The translations under genes and the position numbers were made by a program. Of a stretch of 64,000 bases of DNA, positions 23,101 to 31,467 are shown one piece after another. The notes below the pieces were generated by a model. That model saw nothing but the letters and a program-made list of their open reading frames with translations. It ran no database searches and was not told the DNA's origin. How positions within the stretch are numbered: position 1 is the first letter of the stretch; each line of letters begins with the position of its first letter. Source of the DNA: Cryptomeria japonica (Eukaryota > Streptophyta > Pinopsida > Cupressales > Cupressaceae). The stretch lies in contig NC_081407.1 of assembly GCF_030272615.1 (NCBI RefSeq), forward strand, positions 99,617,897 through 99,681,896, written 5' to 3'.

Positions 23101-25712
23101 GGTCTCAAACATTTTCAAATGATCTTTTCATTGTTTCTTCATACATATAACTCAAAAATGTGTTTCTGTTTGTTCTAACGGAAGATGACTCTTATTGGTC
23201 CTGAATGAGTGAGTCGGTTCTCATTCTTGATCCCAATAAATGCCTTCAATAAAGGAAACCACTTCTTGAGTAAGGGATGCCATGATGATCTATTCCATCT
23301 GAATGAAGATTATTCTGCAGAGAATAACCTTTACAGTTACATATTATCTTCACACTAACAAATAAATACAAATCAAATAATATTTTATTATTAGATGACA
23401 TCATATTATATTGCCAAGGTGACCAATCTTAAATGGTTTACATCAAGAGGTAAAATCTACATTCCAAACCAAATTAAATAGGATAGATGCGTGGGGTACA
23501 CTGATAGCTGATGTATTTATAGATATGTAACTCAATAATTATTAAAAAATAATAATAAAAGATAAATATAATAGATGCAACCAACATTATGGATCAAACT
23601 TTTTTAAGATGGTAGCAAATTGAAAAATTTATAAGTAGTTTGATTTATATCATCAGCTACATATGCACATATTATAATATTTTTTTATGATTCATAATAT
23701 ATATACATAAGTATAAATAAGATAAAAGAGTATCTTGGTGTGACAGGAGATATAATTTGGAGAAAAGTGAACAGTACAACTACAAATAAATATAAATGTT
23801 TTTAAAAATAAGCCAGTGCACACAGAACCCATAACTTGAAAAGATATATCATAATATTTATATTCATTATTTTGGATTAAACTGCTATACTTCAGTAGAG
23901 AATGTTTGTATATTGTGTTATTGTGGATGGAGAAATGCTCTTTATGCAGGGCATCACTTTTGCGGCAGCATCTAGACATTGCTACAGGAATGGTCCCCTC
24001 CTCAACAAGGAAAGTTGCAGTTGAAGCAATTCCTACATCCTGCTGCAATGTGAAAACGGATCTGTGCAAACTTTATTATATTCAGGAGTATATGGCCATG
24101 TATTTCCAAACATATCATGGTATTAATGTGTGCATAGGGCATTCACAGGCATACACATCAAAGCCTACAAGAAGATGTATAAACGAATTACATTTGAAAG
24201 CATACATGTGTTAGTATAAGTTTCAATCAAGTAGTGCTTAAGAATTTGCATTGCAACATCAGAGCCTAACAGACTCTCCATTTATTGAAAAACATGGTTA
24301 AAATACTGAGATAATGTAAAATAAGTATAATAAAAACAAACAAAAATTGCATAGAAAACCAAGGATTAATTTGTGATGTGACTAGAACATTATAAGCATC
24401 CCAACAAAAATGAGCACCAACTCCATTAGAAACGACAAAATGGCCATGAATATCATTGGCCCTAATTTGAAGTGTGATATAGAGCAAGTTTGATGAAAGA
24501 TAAATTATTGATAAAAGAAATGATGAAAGAAAAGTCTGGGTTGAGATAAGCAAATAACAAAGATACAACCACCGCAGGGTCCTAAAACAACAGATTAAGA
24601 CATTTATAGTTATACTATGTAAATTGGAAGAAGATATGCTATGCTAGACTGAATTAACAACCATTAATTTTCCTGCAACCATGTTTTAGGTGTTTGTCTT
24701 CCAGGAAAAGAAAGAAGTTGCATGTATGATAACACAATTACATAACATTCCAAATGGTTTTTGTAAGCAATGAAATTTCATATTAACTTAAGAAGTTGAG
24801 AAAAATAAAGACAAGGAAGAGATGGTACCAATGAAACCTTTAGTGGCCTAACACTAGAGGAAAGCATCTTCTTTTGAAGCGATAAACAATCTATATGTAA
24901 AGAAGTTCTGTAAGAAATACTCCTTGACTGCTTATTGTGCATGGACCACTGTAAATAATATAGTAGCAGTAGTATCGATCACTATATAACTATTCATGTA
25001 GTCTTGGTATGATGGGACTCCACTTCAAGTGAATGCAGAGACTCTTGTAGGTTCTATTAGCTATATTCATTCTGTTGTAAATACTATATGCATTCTGTTC
25101 TGTATGCTATATGGTATGATGTGACTCCACTTCAAATGAGACAAAGATATTTGAGTATTGAAGATGTAAATACACTACTTTCTCTAACAAATTATTGTGA
25201 ATGTGAAAGCATATAAAGTTCAGAGATAGCCCTTCACATAATTAAGTTCAGTTCAGAGATGGCTACCTTCACATAATTAAGTTCATAAACAGTGTTGACA
25301 TAAAAAAATAAGAATAACTAATTAGAATGCCTTTCATTAATAGTTGAATAATTGGGCCATTTAAACATTTAAAGAAAACAAATAAGCTTGGCCCCAAAGC
25401 CTAAACCAAATTCTAACTAATTGTTTTCTATAAATCAATTAGGGTGCATGTGCACTAGTCCCAAACATTTATTTGGAAAAACAGGACGTAAGTTTAAAGC
25501 CACACAACTTTGATGCTCAATAATTCATTGAAATCAACTCATAACCCACAATTGTATCAATAATACACTTATTATAATCAAGTTCAACTTTCAAAACAAA
25601 ATGAATGAATAAAGCATTAACACTATTTTTTAAAAAGGCTAAATTTAGCATACCCAAACAAATGGGGCATTGCATTTCTTCTCGAATCGCGGACAAATTG
25701 ACAAGAACATAC
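1898..25712 (-). CDS. RING1: Polycomb RING1-type E3 ubiquitin ligase, seven exons, 5' end not found
   Basis: A spliced minus-strand gene with coding exons 25654-25712, 3872-3953, 3443-3563, 3187-3228, 2498-3085, 2210-2315 and 1898-2100. All six junctions have GT donors and AG acceptors and keep one frame, giving 399 residues plus a stop. The product has a complete C3HC4 RING finger (CPIC, then C-H-C-C, then CPAC) and the plant RING1 signature [16 protein letters not shown] basic and acidic linker follows, then a C-terminal RAWUL ubiquitin-like domain. By family, RING1 proteins monoubiquitinate histone H2A in PRC1 in the nucleus. The acidic N-terminal exon or exons before the first visible codon were not found. 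The first visible intron is 21.7 kb. No frameshift or internal stop is present, so this is probably a live gene. Confidence 0.9.
2210..2315 (-). CDS. RING1: RING1 exon, first half of the RAWUL domain
   Basis: This 106-bp exon reads [20 protein letters not shown] and then [15 protein letters not shown]. The pattern of a short beta strand, then PNL-RPYL-C-PT-TV-HIC, is that of the RAWUL ubiquitin-like domain of RING1 and BMI1 proteins, which mediates partner binding. I placed the acceptor at TTCATAG before 2315; an alternative AG six bases on would drop two residues. The donor is GTAAAG, chosen over the nearby GTATAA because it gives a continuous frame into the next exon. Confidence 0.85.
2498..3085 (-). 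CDS. RING1: RING1 large linker exon
   Basis: This 588-bp (196-codon) exon starts [20 protein letters not shown] and continues [13 protein letters not shown], the conserved basic segment of plant RING1. A low-complexity linker rich in acidic and basic residues follows, containing KRPRGSIG and [19 protein letters not shown], the latter a plausible bipartite nuclear localisation signal. It closes with [19 protein letters not shown] before donor GTAAAA. Acceptor is TAACAG. Phase 0 at both ends. Confidence 0.9.
3187..3228 (-). CDS. RING1: RING1 14-codon microexon
   Basis: A 42-bp phase-0 exon encoding [14 protein letters not shown]. It corresponds to the conserved acidic helix that follows the RING in plant RING1 proteins. 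Acceptor ATTAG and donor GTAGGG are both canonical. Confidence 0.88.
3443..3563 (-). CDS. RING1: RING1 exon with the last RING cysteine pair and conserved DDP segment
   Basis: This 121-bp exon begins by completing a glycine codon and then reads [20 protein letters not shown] and on to [10 protein letters not shown], almost identical to angiosperm RING1 proteins at this place. The acceptor is CCTCAG and the donor GTGAGG. It ends in phase 0. The neighbouring introns are short (308 and 214 bp), in contrast to the giant one upstream. Confidence 0.93.
3872..3953 (-). CDS. RING1: RING1 exon with the central RING cysteines and histidine
   Basis: This 82-bp exon supplies [16 protein letters not shown] and then [11 protein letters not shown], that is the third cysteine, the zinc-binding histidine and the next two cysteines of the C3HC4 finger. 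The acceptor is CTGCCAG before 3953, and its GC completes the glycine codon begun 21.7 kb away. The donor is GTATGA from 3871. It ends with two bases of a glycine codon. Confidence 0.92.
4283..4790 (-). repeat. 3' LTR of the decayed gypsy element
   Basis: Aligns along its length with 10270-10763: both begin TGAC(C/T)TGTAG and share ACAGTAAAAATATT-like, TTACAACCTCT and TTTATGGAAACCCAT blocks. Divergence is high. The right end is approximate, as similarity fades after the ATGGAAACCCAT block. Confidence 0.75.
4953..5186 (-). pseudogene. Gypsy integrase C-terminal remnant
   Basis: Minus-strand translation shows [20 protein letters not shown] followed by [18 protein letters not shown]. This is the GPF/Y module that ends Ty3/gypsy integrases (KL-P-(F/Y)-GP(F/Y)-V-(K/R)-(V/I)G-AY-L-L). 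It marks the 3' end of pol, next to the 3' LTR, and fixes the element's orientation. Flanking frames are broken. Confidence 0.75.
5870..5945 (-). pseudogene. Gypsy integrase zinc-finger remnant
   Basis: On the minus strand this reads [16 protein letters not shown], the CxxCQxxK end of the HHCC zinc finger in gypsy integrases. The catalytic core between here and 4953-5186 is too decayed to call residue by residue. Confidence 0.6.
6230..6430 (-). pseudogene. Gypsy RNase H remnant
   Basis: Minus-strand reading gives [18 protein letters not shown], a stop, then [20 protein letters not shown] and VDAFS. This corresponds to the standard gypsy RNase H end (TDH-SLK-LL-Q then EF-IEY-KG--NVVADALSR). 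At least two in-frame stops are present. Confidence 0.7.
6605..7550 (+). mobile_element. Solo LTR (946 bp), copia-like, nested in the gypsy element
   Basis: Bounded by TGTTGGG at the left and TTTCA at the right, with perfect 5-bp target duplications TCAAA at 6600-6604 and 7551-7555. It interrupts the host gypsy between the RNase H and RT regions. Near its 3' end is GGGTTTTTTCCCACAAGGG followed by a second TTTTCCCACG, a motif common near the end of plant copia LTRs. There is no internal region, so it is a solo LTR left by recombination. The small open frames inside it are fortuitous. Confidence 0.82.
7870..8250 (-). pseudogene. Gypsy reverse transcriptase remnant
   Basis: Minus-strand translation shows [16 protein letters not shown], then [40 protein letters not shown] and [10 protein letters not shown]. 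These are the classic Ty3/gypsy RT blocks ([34 protein letters not shown]). Several stops interrupt them. The catalytic DD block further along is not cleanly readable. Confidence 0.8.
9005..9217 (-). pseudogene. Gypsy gag C-terminal remnant near the zinc knuckle
   Basis: Minus-strand frame containing [20 protein letters not shown] followed by DH. It matches the (L)-xE-xx-RREKGLCFNCDEKW-PGH segment at the gag zinc knuckle of chromovirus-type gypsy elements, with the second knuckle cysteine changed (CFSY where CFNC is expected). It sits upstream of RT in element order, as expected. Confidence 0.6.
10245..10264 (-). other. Primer-binding site of the decayed gypsy element
   Basis: On the minus strand, TGGTACCAGAGCCAAGG lies six bases inside the 5' LTR boundary. 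It differs by one base from TGGTATCAGAGC, the usual plant site complementary to initiator Met tRNA. Confidence 0.65.
10270..10763 (-). repeat. 5' LTR of the decayed gypsy element
   Basis: Partner of 4283-4790. It begins TGACCTGTAGC next to the primer-binding site and carries the same TTACAACCTCT and ATGGAAACCCAT blocks. The right boundary is uncertain because the last 20-30 bases of the two copies do not align well. Confidence 0.72.
10764..11640. other. Intronic DNA without recognisable gene
   Basis: AT-rich sequence with stops in all frames. I recognise no coding segment or clear repeat boundary. Confidence 0.4.
11643..13400 (+). repeat. Possible LTR or other repeat remnant, unclassified
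   Basis: It begins TGTAATGTCCTC, a string repeated at 14043, and includes a (TAA)n tract at 11683-11700. Its right part (13150-13330) is AT-rich with several AATAAA-like signals and repeated TAAT motifs. No primer site, coding frame or matching second LTR of the same length could be found, so the class is open. Confidence 0.25.
13450..13880 (+). repeat. Diverged tandem repeat, three units of about 138-180 bp
   Basis: The block AGGTAAGAGGGTATAAGG starts at 13450 and 13588. The following block TACCTTGGG(T/C)(G/A)GATGTCAAAG recurs at about 13623 and 13806, with a weaker copy near 13485. Each is followed by CTTGGGCTTAG(AT) and, in the first two units, CTCCATNCCATT and ATGATGAGCTAT. No coding potential. 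Confidence 0.7.
13938..14121. repeat. 20-bp perfect inverted repeat around AT-rich spacer
   Basis: AATAGTAATGTAAGAGATAT at 13938-13957 is matched in reverse complement at 14102-14121. Between and beyond the arms, the string TATATATAGATGCACGGACA occurs twice, at about 14001 and 14132. The arrangement could be a small decayed MITE or a foldback. Confidence 0.55.
14300..16000. other. Intronic DNA, nothing recognised
   Basis: Low-complexity, AT-rich intron sequence. A minus-strand open frame at 15694-15891 has no recognisable domain and is taken as chance. Confidence 0.35.
16013..17290. repeat. Possible DNA-transposon relic with inverted subterminal motifs and GA-rich centre
   Basis: The left part carries repeated GACTCA, GACTTGGCAAG and GACTTAGACTCGGCGAA. 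The right part carries the reverse complement of GACTTAGATTCGGCCGAA plus repeated AAGTCT and CAAGTC strings. Such inverted clusters of short subterminal motifs are typical of hAT-like or CACTA-like non-autonomous elements. The middle (16618-16770) is a GAGA-rich simple repeat. No transposase and no target duplication were identified. Confidence 0.3.
17300..17900 (+). repeat. Region with recurring AAGTGAC heptamer
   Basis: The heptamer AAGTGAC, usually inside TTAAGTGAC, occurs at about 17386, 17484, 17669, 17730, 17777 and 17838, in otherwise poorly similar sequence. It may be an eroded tandem array of units of roughly 50-60 bp. No gene is visible. Confidence 0.3.
17901..19392. other. Intronic DNA, nothing recognised
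   Basis: No coding segments or repeat ends were recognised between the heptamer region and the LTR element that starts at 19398. Confidence 0.35.
19398..20414 (+). repeat. 5' LTR of the non-autonomous copia-like element
   Basis: Starts TGTTGGTTTTTTTGTG and ends CTAAAGTTAACA directly before the primer-binding site. The U5 end includes GGGTTTTTCCTCCAAGG followed by GGTTTTCCCAGGGT, a motif shared with many plant copia LTRs. The 66-codon open frame inside it is duplicated in the other LTR and is not a gene. Confidence 0.92.
20415..20431 (+). other. Primer-binding site of the copia-like element
   Basis: TGGTATCAGAGTCTAGG directly follows the 5' LTR and matches the initiator Met tRNA primer type (TGGTATCAGAGC) except at its twelfth base. 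Confidence 0.85.
20531..20612 (+). pseudogene. Start of a gag frame, broken after six codons
   Basis: An ATG about 115 bases after the primer site reads MDSSSS, a TAG stop, then [16 protein letters not shown]. This resembles the start of copia gag proteins (M-S-S followed by a short hydrophobic-F-(K/N)G segment). Similarity ends abruptly, consistent with internal deletion of the rest of gag. Confidence 0.4.
21265..21460 (+). repeat. 34-35-bp tandem array, six units
   Basis: Units of CACCCTCTGCGGAGTGCAAG type start at about 21266, 21301, 21335, 21369, 21404 and 21431. Most contain an inverted CCACC/GGTGG pair. The array lies in the internal region shortly before the purine-rich tract, and similar CACCCTCTGC units occur, inverted, in the element at 62.1-64 kb. 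The overlapping open frames on both strands are by-products of the repeat. Confidence 0.85.
21829..21843 (+). other. Polypurine tract of the copia-like element
   Basis: AAGAGGGAG lies immediately before the 3' LTR, the position where plus-strand DNA synthesis starts. The same AAGAGGGAG precedes the minus-strand LTR at 62911. Confidence 0.75.
21844..22861 (+). repeat. 3' LTR of the non-autonomous copia-like element
   Basis: 1,018 bp, the partner of 19398-20414, ending GTTAACA before target duplication AATTT. Most differences from the 5' copy are transitions, and there is one single-base length difference in the CCAAG(A)GG run. Confidence 0.92.
22867..25653. other. Donor-proximal part of the RING1 intron, no gene recognised
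   Basis: AT-rich sequence. Open frames on both strands around 23692-24568 overlap each other and show no known domain. A roughly 45-bp direct repeat (AAGTTCAGAGATNGC...TTCACATAATTAAG type) is present at 25215-25290. Confidence 0.35.
25654..25712 (-). CDS. RING1: RING1 exon with the first RING cysteine pair
   Basis: This 59-bp exon encodes [20 protein letters not shown], matching the residues just before and including the first CxxC of plant RING1 proteins. The acceptor is CTAG at 25713 and the donor GTATGC begins at 25653. It starts with one base of a split codon and ends with one base (G) of the glycine codon completed in the exon at 3953. The upstream exon must therefore end in phase 2. 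It lies 21.7 kb from the next exon and was recognised by homology, not by length. Confidence 0.85.
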
Positions 25713-27529
25713 CTAGTCAACAATCAAAATATAGTCAGTTAACAATGAAAACTGCATTTAAAGAGACCAATTGCCAAAGTTATTAGACAATACAACAATA
25801 TTTCTAATAGAATCATCAATTAGTGTTTTGGGCCTTTCGTCTATAAAGCCTTTGCAAAATGTCTAAAATCACCATATTTTAGTACAAGAAAAAAACATTC
25901 AACTGTAAAAATGATTTTCAAAAATAAAAGAACAAATATATATATATATATATATGCCATATTCATTAAAAAGTTCTAATATCTGATGGAAATGAAGAAA
26001 ATGGGAAGACAATACAAGATCCTCACAATTAAGGCCATTTATCTATTGCTTCCAAATTATGGTTTTGGGTGTATAAGTCCAGCTGCTTCCAAAGGATGTT
26101 GTGTTAGGGGAGAGAGGTATTCAAAGAGGCATGCTTCTCTAGGCATGAAAAGCCATTCTTGTAATGAGATGTCAAGAGATGTAAGAATCACAAAAAATCA
26201 GTTGAGTTTGGATTCACCTCAAGTTCTTTCAAACTCGAGGTGCTTGGTTGTTCAGTTCTTTATGAAGAGATGGTCTATAAAATAGAATACCAAGAATAGG
26301 ATTACCTAATGGGCAATATTCAATGTAAGAACAACAGAGTATCCTATCCTTTTTTGATTGTACAATCATTTATTAATCAATGATTCAACAGCCAATGTCA
26401 TTCCTTATCCAATTAACCACGTGCCTAAAGCTGACAACCTACTAATGATGGCTAGGCTTGATCTTGTCCGTTCAAAGGTTTTTAAGATAATATCCATGGC
26501 CTCTATTTTTCTAAAAAGCTTTGTTTATTGCATTTTCCTAAGCTATTATATGCCATTGATCCTATCTATAATTTGATGACCCTTGTTTTACCTCACCTTC
26601 CTTCTCTTCTTACATGTACTCAGTGGAACCAAACAAGGAAGGCCTTTTAGCACTCGTCCAATGAAATTTAGTTTCTGTTTATGCCATTGGTTGTAGCATT
26701 AGTAGCTAACGAGGAATCTAATCTTGGAAGCTGGTAAAGGATTTAAGAATCTATGAGCTATGGATATGAATATATGGACCTTGGGAATTAGTCTGGATCT
26801 AGGGATGAGAGTTGCCCCTTGAACCAACAAAAGGGCATTGAGGCTGTCTCCTGATGAAGGCCCTTCAAGCACTTGATTGATGGATCAAAGTCTAGGAAAC
26901 AGCAAACCACTTATCCTACATCACATTGTGGAGAGGGGAGAAATTTTGCTACATTTATCCAGAGTTTAGAAAACTGGCAGCATCACAAGTACAAAATCCA
27001 TTCCATAAAAGACTTGCAAAAAGATTCGACCTATAAGACCAAATGGCTCTTGCCTCAACTTGTTGCCTTATCTTAGCATCCATGGTATTAAATATAAAGA
27101 AATATTGAATTCTATTAGCTATCACTTAAAGAAGAAGAAGAATTGTACATTCACAAGACATTGCAAATTTTCAATGTACTCTTCTTGCTACCGAAATTCA
27201 CACTACCAAACAGAAACATATTAACACGTACATTGTTGACAACGGTACCTTGACTACGCAAGAAGGGTTTCTCAATCTCCTTTTCATAAAGAAAAAATTC
27301 AGAAAAAATTGTCCCTAAAGCAAGAAAATAATAACAATCATATATAGTTTTAATGCATCATGTTTAGGATTTTTTGGTCCTCATTATCTGTTATAAGTAG
27401 ATTGTAGCATTTAGGAATCAGCGTACTCTGTCTTGACAAATAGATGAACATTTTTGCATTTTTTATACCCATTGGGAGCACTCATGAGACATACACACAA
27501 GGTGCATAGGGTAGCAAGGGCACACCTTA
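25713..27529. other. Upstream or further intronic DNA of RING1
   Basis: The missing 5' exon or exons of RING1 should lie at or beyond these coordinates. I looked for an acidic minus-strand exon ending in phase 2 before a GT and did not find one. A short TA dinucleotide tract lies at 25936-25955. Two plus-strand open frames (25986-26285 and 26358-26576) show no recognisable domain. Confidence 0.35.
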
Positions 27530-28275
27530 GTTATCCTATGTGCACTCCCATTCTTGTTCCCTTTGCTATTTGTCCCAACCCTAAACCAATTCCTATTGTT
27601 TCTAGTAACATAGCTCTTTTTATTGACAATCGAATTCAAATCTCACTCACTTTCTATGCCTACTCCTCTACAATTGGGCTATGCCCTTTACTTATACAAG
27701 TGTTGGAGGAGTCCACGTACTAAAACAACCTAACCATTGGAAACTAGAAGAGACATCATTTTCTTGACCATTTTTTGTTTTTATACTGAGTTAAAACAAC
27801 TCAATATAAGTAGGGAAGTCGTTTAGGGAGTTTCCTATAAAATAGGATATGAGAATCCTATTAATATGTAATTTGTACTGAACAATAATATGAAGAAGCA
27901 TTGTTATCCTATGTGCACTCCCATTCTTGTTCCCATTGCTATTTGTCCCAACCCTAAACTAATTCCTATTGTTTCTAGTAACATAGCTCTTTTTATTGAC
28001 AATCAAATTCAAATCTCACTCACTTTCTATGCTTACTCCTCTACAATTGGGCTATGCCCTTTACTTATACAAGTGTTGGAGGAATCCACGTACTTAAACA
28101 ACCCAACCATTGGAAACTAGAAGAGACATCATTTTCTTGACCATTTTTTGTTTTTATACTGAGTTAAAACAACTCAATATAAGTAGGGAAGTCGTTTAGG
28201 GAGTTTCCTATAAAATAGGATATGAGAATCCTATTAATATGTAATTTGTATTGAACAATAATATGAAGAAGCATT
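27530..28275 (+). repeat. 373-bp tandem duplication
   Basis: GTTATCCTATGTGCACTCCC starts at 27530 and 27903, and a GTTAT at 28276 marks the end of the second unit, so both offsets are exactly 373. The units differ at only a few positions. The second half of each contains GAGTTAAAACAACTC and TCCTATTAATATGTAATTTG, which recur in the LTR-like sequence at 61658-62033. The open frames 27454-27723 and 27890-28120 arise from this duplication. Confidence 0.88.
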
Positions 28276-30871
28276 GTTATTCCATGCATAAAATTATATT
28301 GGCTTCCTCAACTCATACTTCTTTCAAAGCACCTCCTTAAGTTTATGCTTATTGCAGATTTCATGAAACTAGAGGCATGATGGAAGAAGTTGTCCAAAAT
28401 GGCAAAAGTTCACCCAGCTACTAGCATGATCATATGACTGAAACCCTGAAATCTGGAACATGTTCAATATTTCATACAATAATCACCAAAAATATGGCTT
28501 AAAGCCCTAGGGCTTTAACTAAACCAATAAGACAAACAAGTGACTATATCACTGCAATTATTAAGCACAAGGTGATGACTGAAACCAAATTCAAAACAGC
28601 AAAAAACTAGAGTTAAATCGGCAAATCTGCATCAAAAATCTGAAACCCTTTAAGGGGAAGGTGATTTTTTAATCAGCCAAAACCCTAGCTAAACAGTTCA
28701 TTTAAAAAACAGAATTTATACTGAAAGCAACTTTCATTTCTCAGTATGCTGACTGTCAAGCTGCTGATATTTGTATGAAACAGGGATATGATGATTGCCA
28801 TCATGCCAAATCAAGATGTCACTATTACAAATAACTGAAATCACTTTCATTGTTTTGTAGAGGGTGAGAACCCATTGATTTATGCATGAACGGAGGATTA
28901 TGAAAACTGTCATTATGCAAAATTGTGAAAATGCTGTTATATGCAACTGATACAGGCTATTTGCTGCTGTAGGAAAATGAAAACTGGTGATTACAGAGTG
29001 CTAGAATATTAGACAACCTTAACTCGACATTAACCCAATCAGGTGCTGTGTTTATGAATATTTCAGCCACTTGAAAGGCTTGTTAGCATTGTCAGGTGCA
29101 TTATTTGAATGCAATTAGTCCTACAAGTTGCCCATTCTATGTGTTCCTGTCTTTGAAAAGATTCAGCTCTGTCCACGTGTGCTTTCCTCATGTATTCACC
29201 ACTTCTACACCCTTGAAAGAGATTTAGACAGAATTTCCATATCTGTTGACCATGTTTGTGATGAATGCAGAACTTTTTGGTGGCCTAACCACAGTAGATG
29301 TACACCCAAGACTCAATAACTAGCTTGTTTGACACTTAGGCAGACAAAAATTCAATTGCTACCACTTTTACAGTTTTGAAATCATGGCAAACTCTGTGCT
29401 AGTGCGTGTCTGCTCTACCTTTGCCACTTTAACCTATGCAGAATTTTTAGTTGGTTAAACAGCTTAATCAATAGAAAAAATGTGCCCTATTTTGTGTTCG
29501 AGTTTTTGACAGAACTTCAGGCAGAGAATGTCAGTGATGTTGCCACTTTCACCATCCCAAGCAGAAAATTTTGATAGTTCTGCCAACATAAAAGTGTACC
29601 ACTTTCACTTAAATGCCACCTTCCAATTCTTTAGTAGAATTCTGAACTGGTTTGGCCATCACTGGCATGCACAGTGTTCACTTATGCCCCTTTTCTATCA
29701 CACTCAGCAGAAATCTATGACACTTTAAACCATGTTTTTATGAGTTTGGTATAGAATTTTAGTAGTTAAACCACTGTAGTTGGGCACTCTTCAATTCTAG
29801 GTCAGCACTCTTCAATCTCTTGGGCATTTATCCTTCTTGAGGCTTAACCTCCAGACAGTCCCCTCTTGTTCTAACCTTAAAGCTTTTGCACATGGCCTCA
29901 TCAGCAGACAAAAGAAACTTTGAAGTAGGGCCATCTTTAGACAAGGATAAACATTAAAGATAATAATGGAAACTATCACCAATCTACAACAAATGTGATT
30001 AGCAAACACAGAGACGCAAGAAAATGCCTTTCCAACGATGAGTTTTGTAGGGGTGCACACATTTCAAGTAAAGAGGTTTGTATCACTGTATATTGATCTT
30101 ATATCATCTCGTCAGCCCGGCACAATTATTTTGCTGGCAGATTATTCTATATGATGAAACAGTTGAACCCAGTCCTACTCCAGAAATTTTTGTTTTCCTT
30201 GCACTACTGTATGCCCTTGTTTCTTTTATTAAGGAAAGGTTAGCTCAAAAGCCAAATAAAAGTGCTTTCTTATCAAATGGTGATAATCTGACTCTTAATT
30301 TGCCTGCCCTACCTGCACTGCACAAACAGTTAAGGATAATCCTCTCGGAAGTGGTAGTATCACTAGTGCCCTATTAGATTGAAGATTAGAAACTTGCTAA
30401 TAAAGTGGATACCTTCTGTTAGGAATAGGATGCACTGTAATCTGCTAGTTTATAAATTCTGGCATTGATCCAAAATTAACTGCCCGTGTCAATTGCTTGA
30501 TTACACTGACCTAAGATTACTTTCTTCTATTCACTTGTCCACAATTTTTCTATACTGTATATTTACATGTTTTTGTTGTTACGTTAAATACCATGCTTAC
30601 CTTACAGTTCATCTGATTGGAAGGGTTTCTTTATAATGACGAAAAACTATGAATGAGCATGGAATCATTATATAGAACACTGCTGTCTTGTCCCAACTCA
30701 AAGCTTTTGCTTGTAACAACTTGGAAAGATATTTCAAACTTATAAATTTGTATCCCTTTTTATAATCCATTTTTCAGTTAATGCTGTTTGTAGTGAGCTA
30801 TAACAGGTCTCGCTGCCATGTTCTTTTCTTTTGCATCAATAATTACTATATACAAACCTTTGGTTACTTTC
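28276..30871. other. Unassigned DNA with weak dispersed repeats
   Basis: No gene was recognised. Between about 29,080 and 29,760, variants of GCAGAA-TTTTTGG and of TGCCACTTT recur at irregular distances, suggesting an eroded repeat. A 99-codon plus-strand frame at 30078-30377 has no known domain. Confidence 0.3.
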
Positions 30872-31189
30872 TGTTGTGACGTATTCACACATCGCCCCAT
30901 TGCAAATGGGGACCCCTGCTTTTTGCTTTCTAGGGTTTGTTTTCTAGGTCTTTTAGGGTTTTGTCTGTTAGCCTTTGTAGGATGAGTGTTGTCGAGGGGA
31001 TCGTTGGATTATAGGCTTTGCTTGAGCCAGGGTGAGTCCACAGTGCCCCAGAATTAGGGTTTCTTTGAGAGTCTTCCTTAGGGCATGGTTTTGCTCTCAT
31101 TGCTAATTGTGTCTTGCTTTGTGAGTGGGTATCATTCTTGAGGGTCTGAGTTAGGTCGAGTTGGTGAGTGATGAAGTCTGGAATGTCAT

Positions 31190-31300
31190 CCTGATCTTCA
31201 AATGCCCTGAAATTTGGCTAAGTCTGGAATGCCCTGATCCTGAAATTTGGCTAAGTCTGGAATGTCCTGATCTTGAAATTTGGCTAAGTCTGGAAAACTG
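31190..31300 (+). repeat. Short tandem repeat before the hairpin array
   Basis: Three copies of a unit of about 38 bp containing CTGAAATTTGGCTAAGTCTG, each preceded by TGCCCTGATC or TGTCCTGATC variants. It sits in the U3 part of the 5.1-kb LTR. Confidence 0.7.
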
Positions 31301-31467
31301 AAGAATCCTCCAAAAACCAGATTTTGCAATATAACTCCTGGAGGTCCGAAACCACTCTCAAACATCCTGAAAGTATATATGGAATATAACTTAAAGTATA
31401 AGAAATCTTTCTTATACTTAAATGTTATATTCCATAAAATGATCCTGACGAGGAGTTCAAAATGTCA

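Larger units (their letters stand above)
3954..25653 (-). other. 21.7-kb RING1 intron loaded with transposable elements
   Basis: The phase-1 donor at 25653 and phase-2 acceptor at 3954 join exactly to give one glycine codon inside the RING finger. The intron contains, in plus coordinates, a decayed gypsy element (4283-10763) with a nested solo LTR, mixed repeats (11.6-17.9 kb) and a non-autonomous LTR element (19398-22861). No other host gene was recognised inside it. Confidence 0.82.

Noticed and set aside
23692-24568. Overlapping frames of 100-125 codons in the RING1 intron taken as a possible nested gene
   Set aside because: They lie opposite each other, contain low-complexity transmembrane-like stretches typical of AT-rich noise, and match nothing I recognise.
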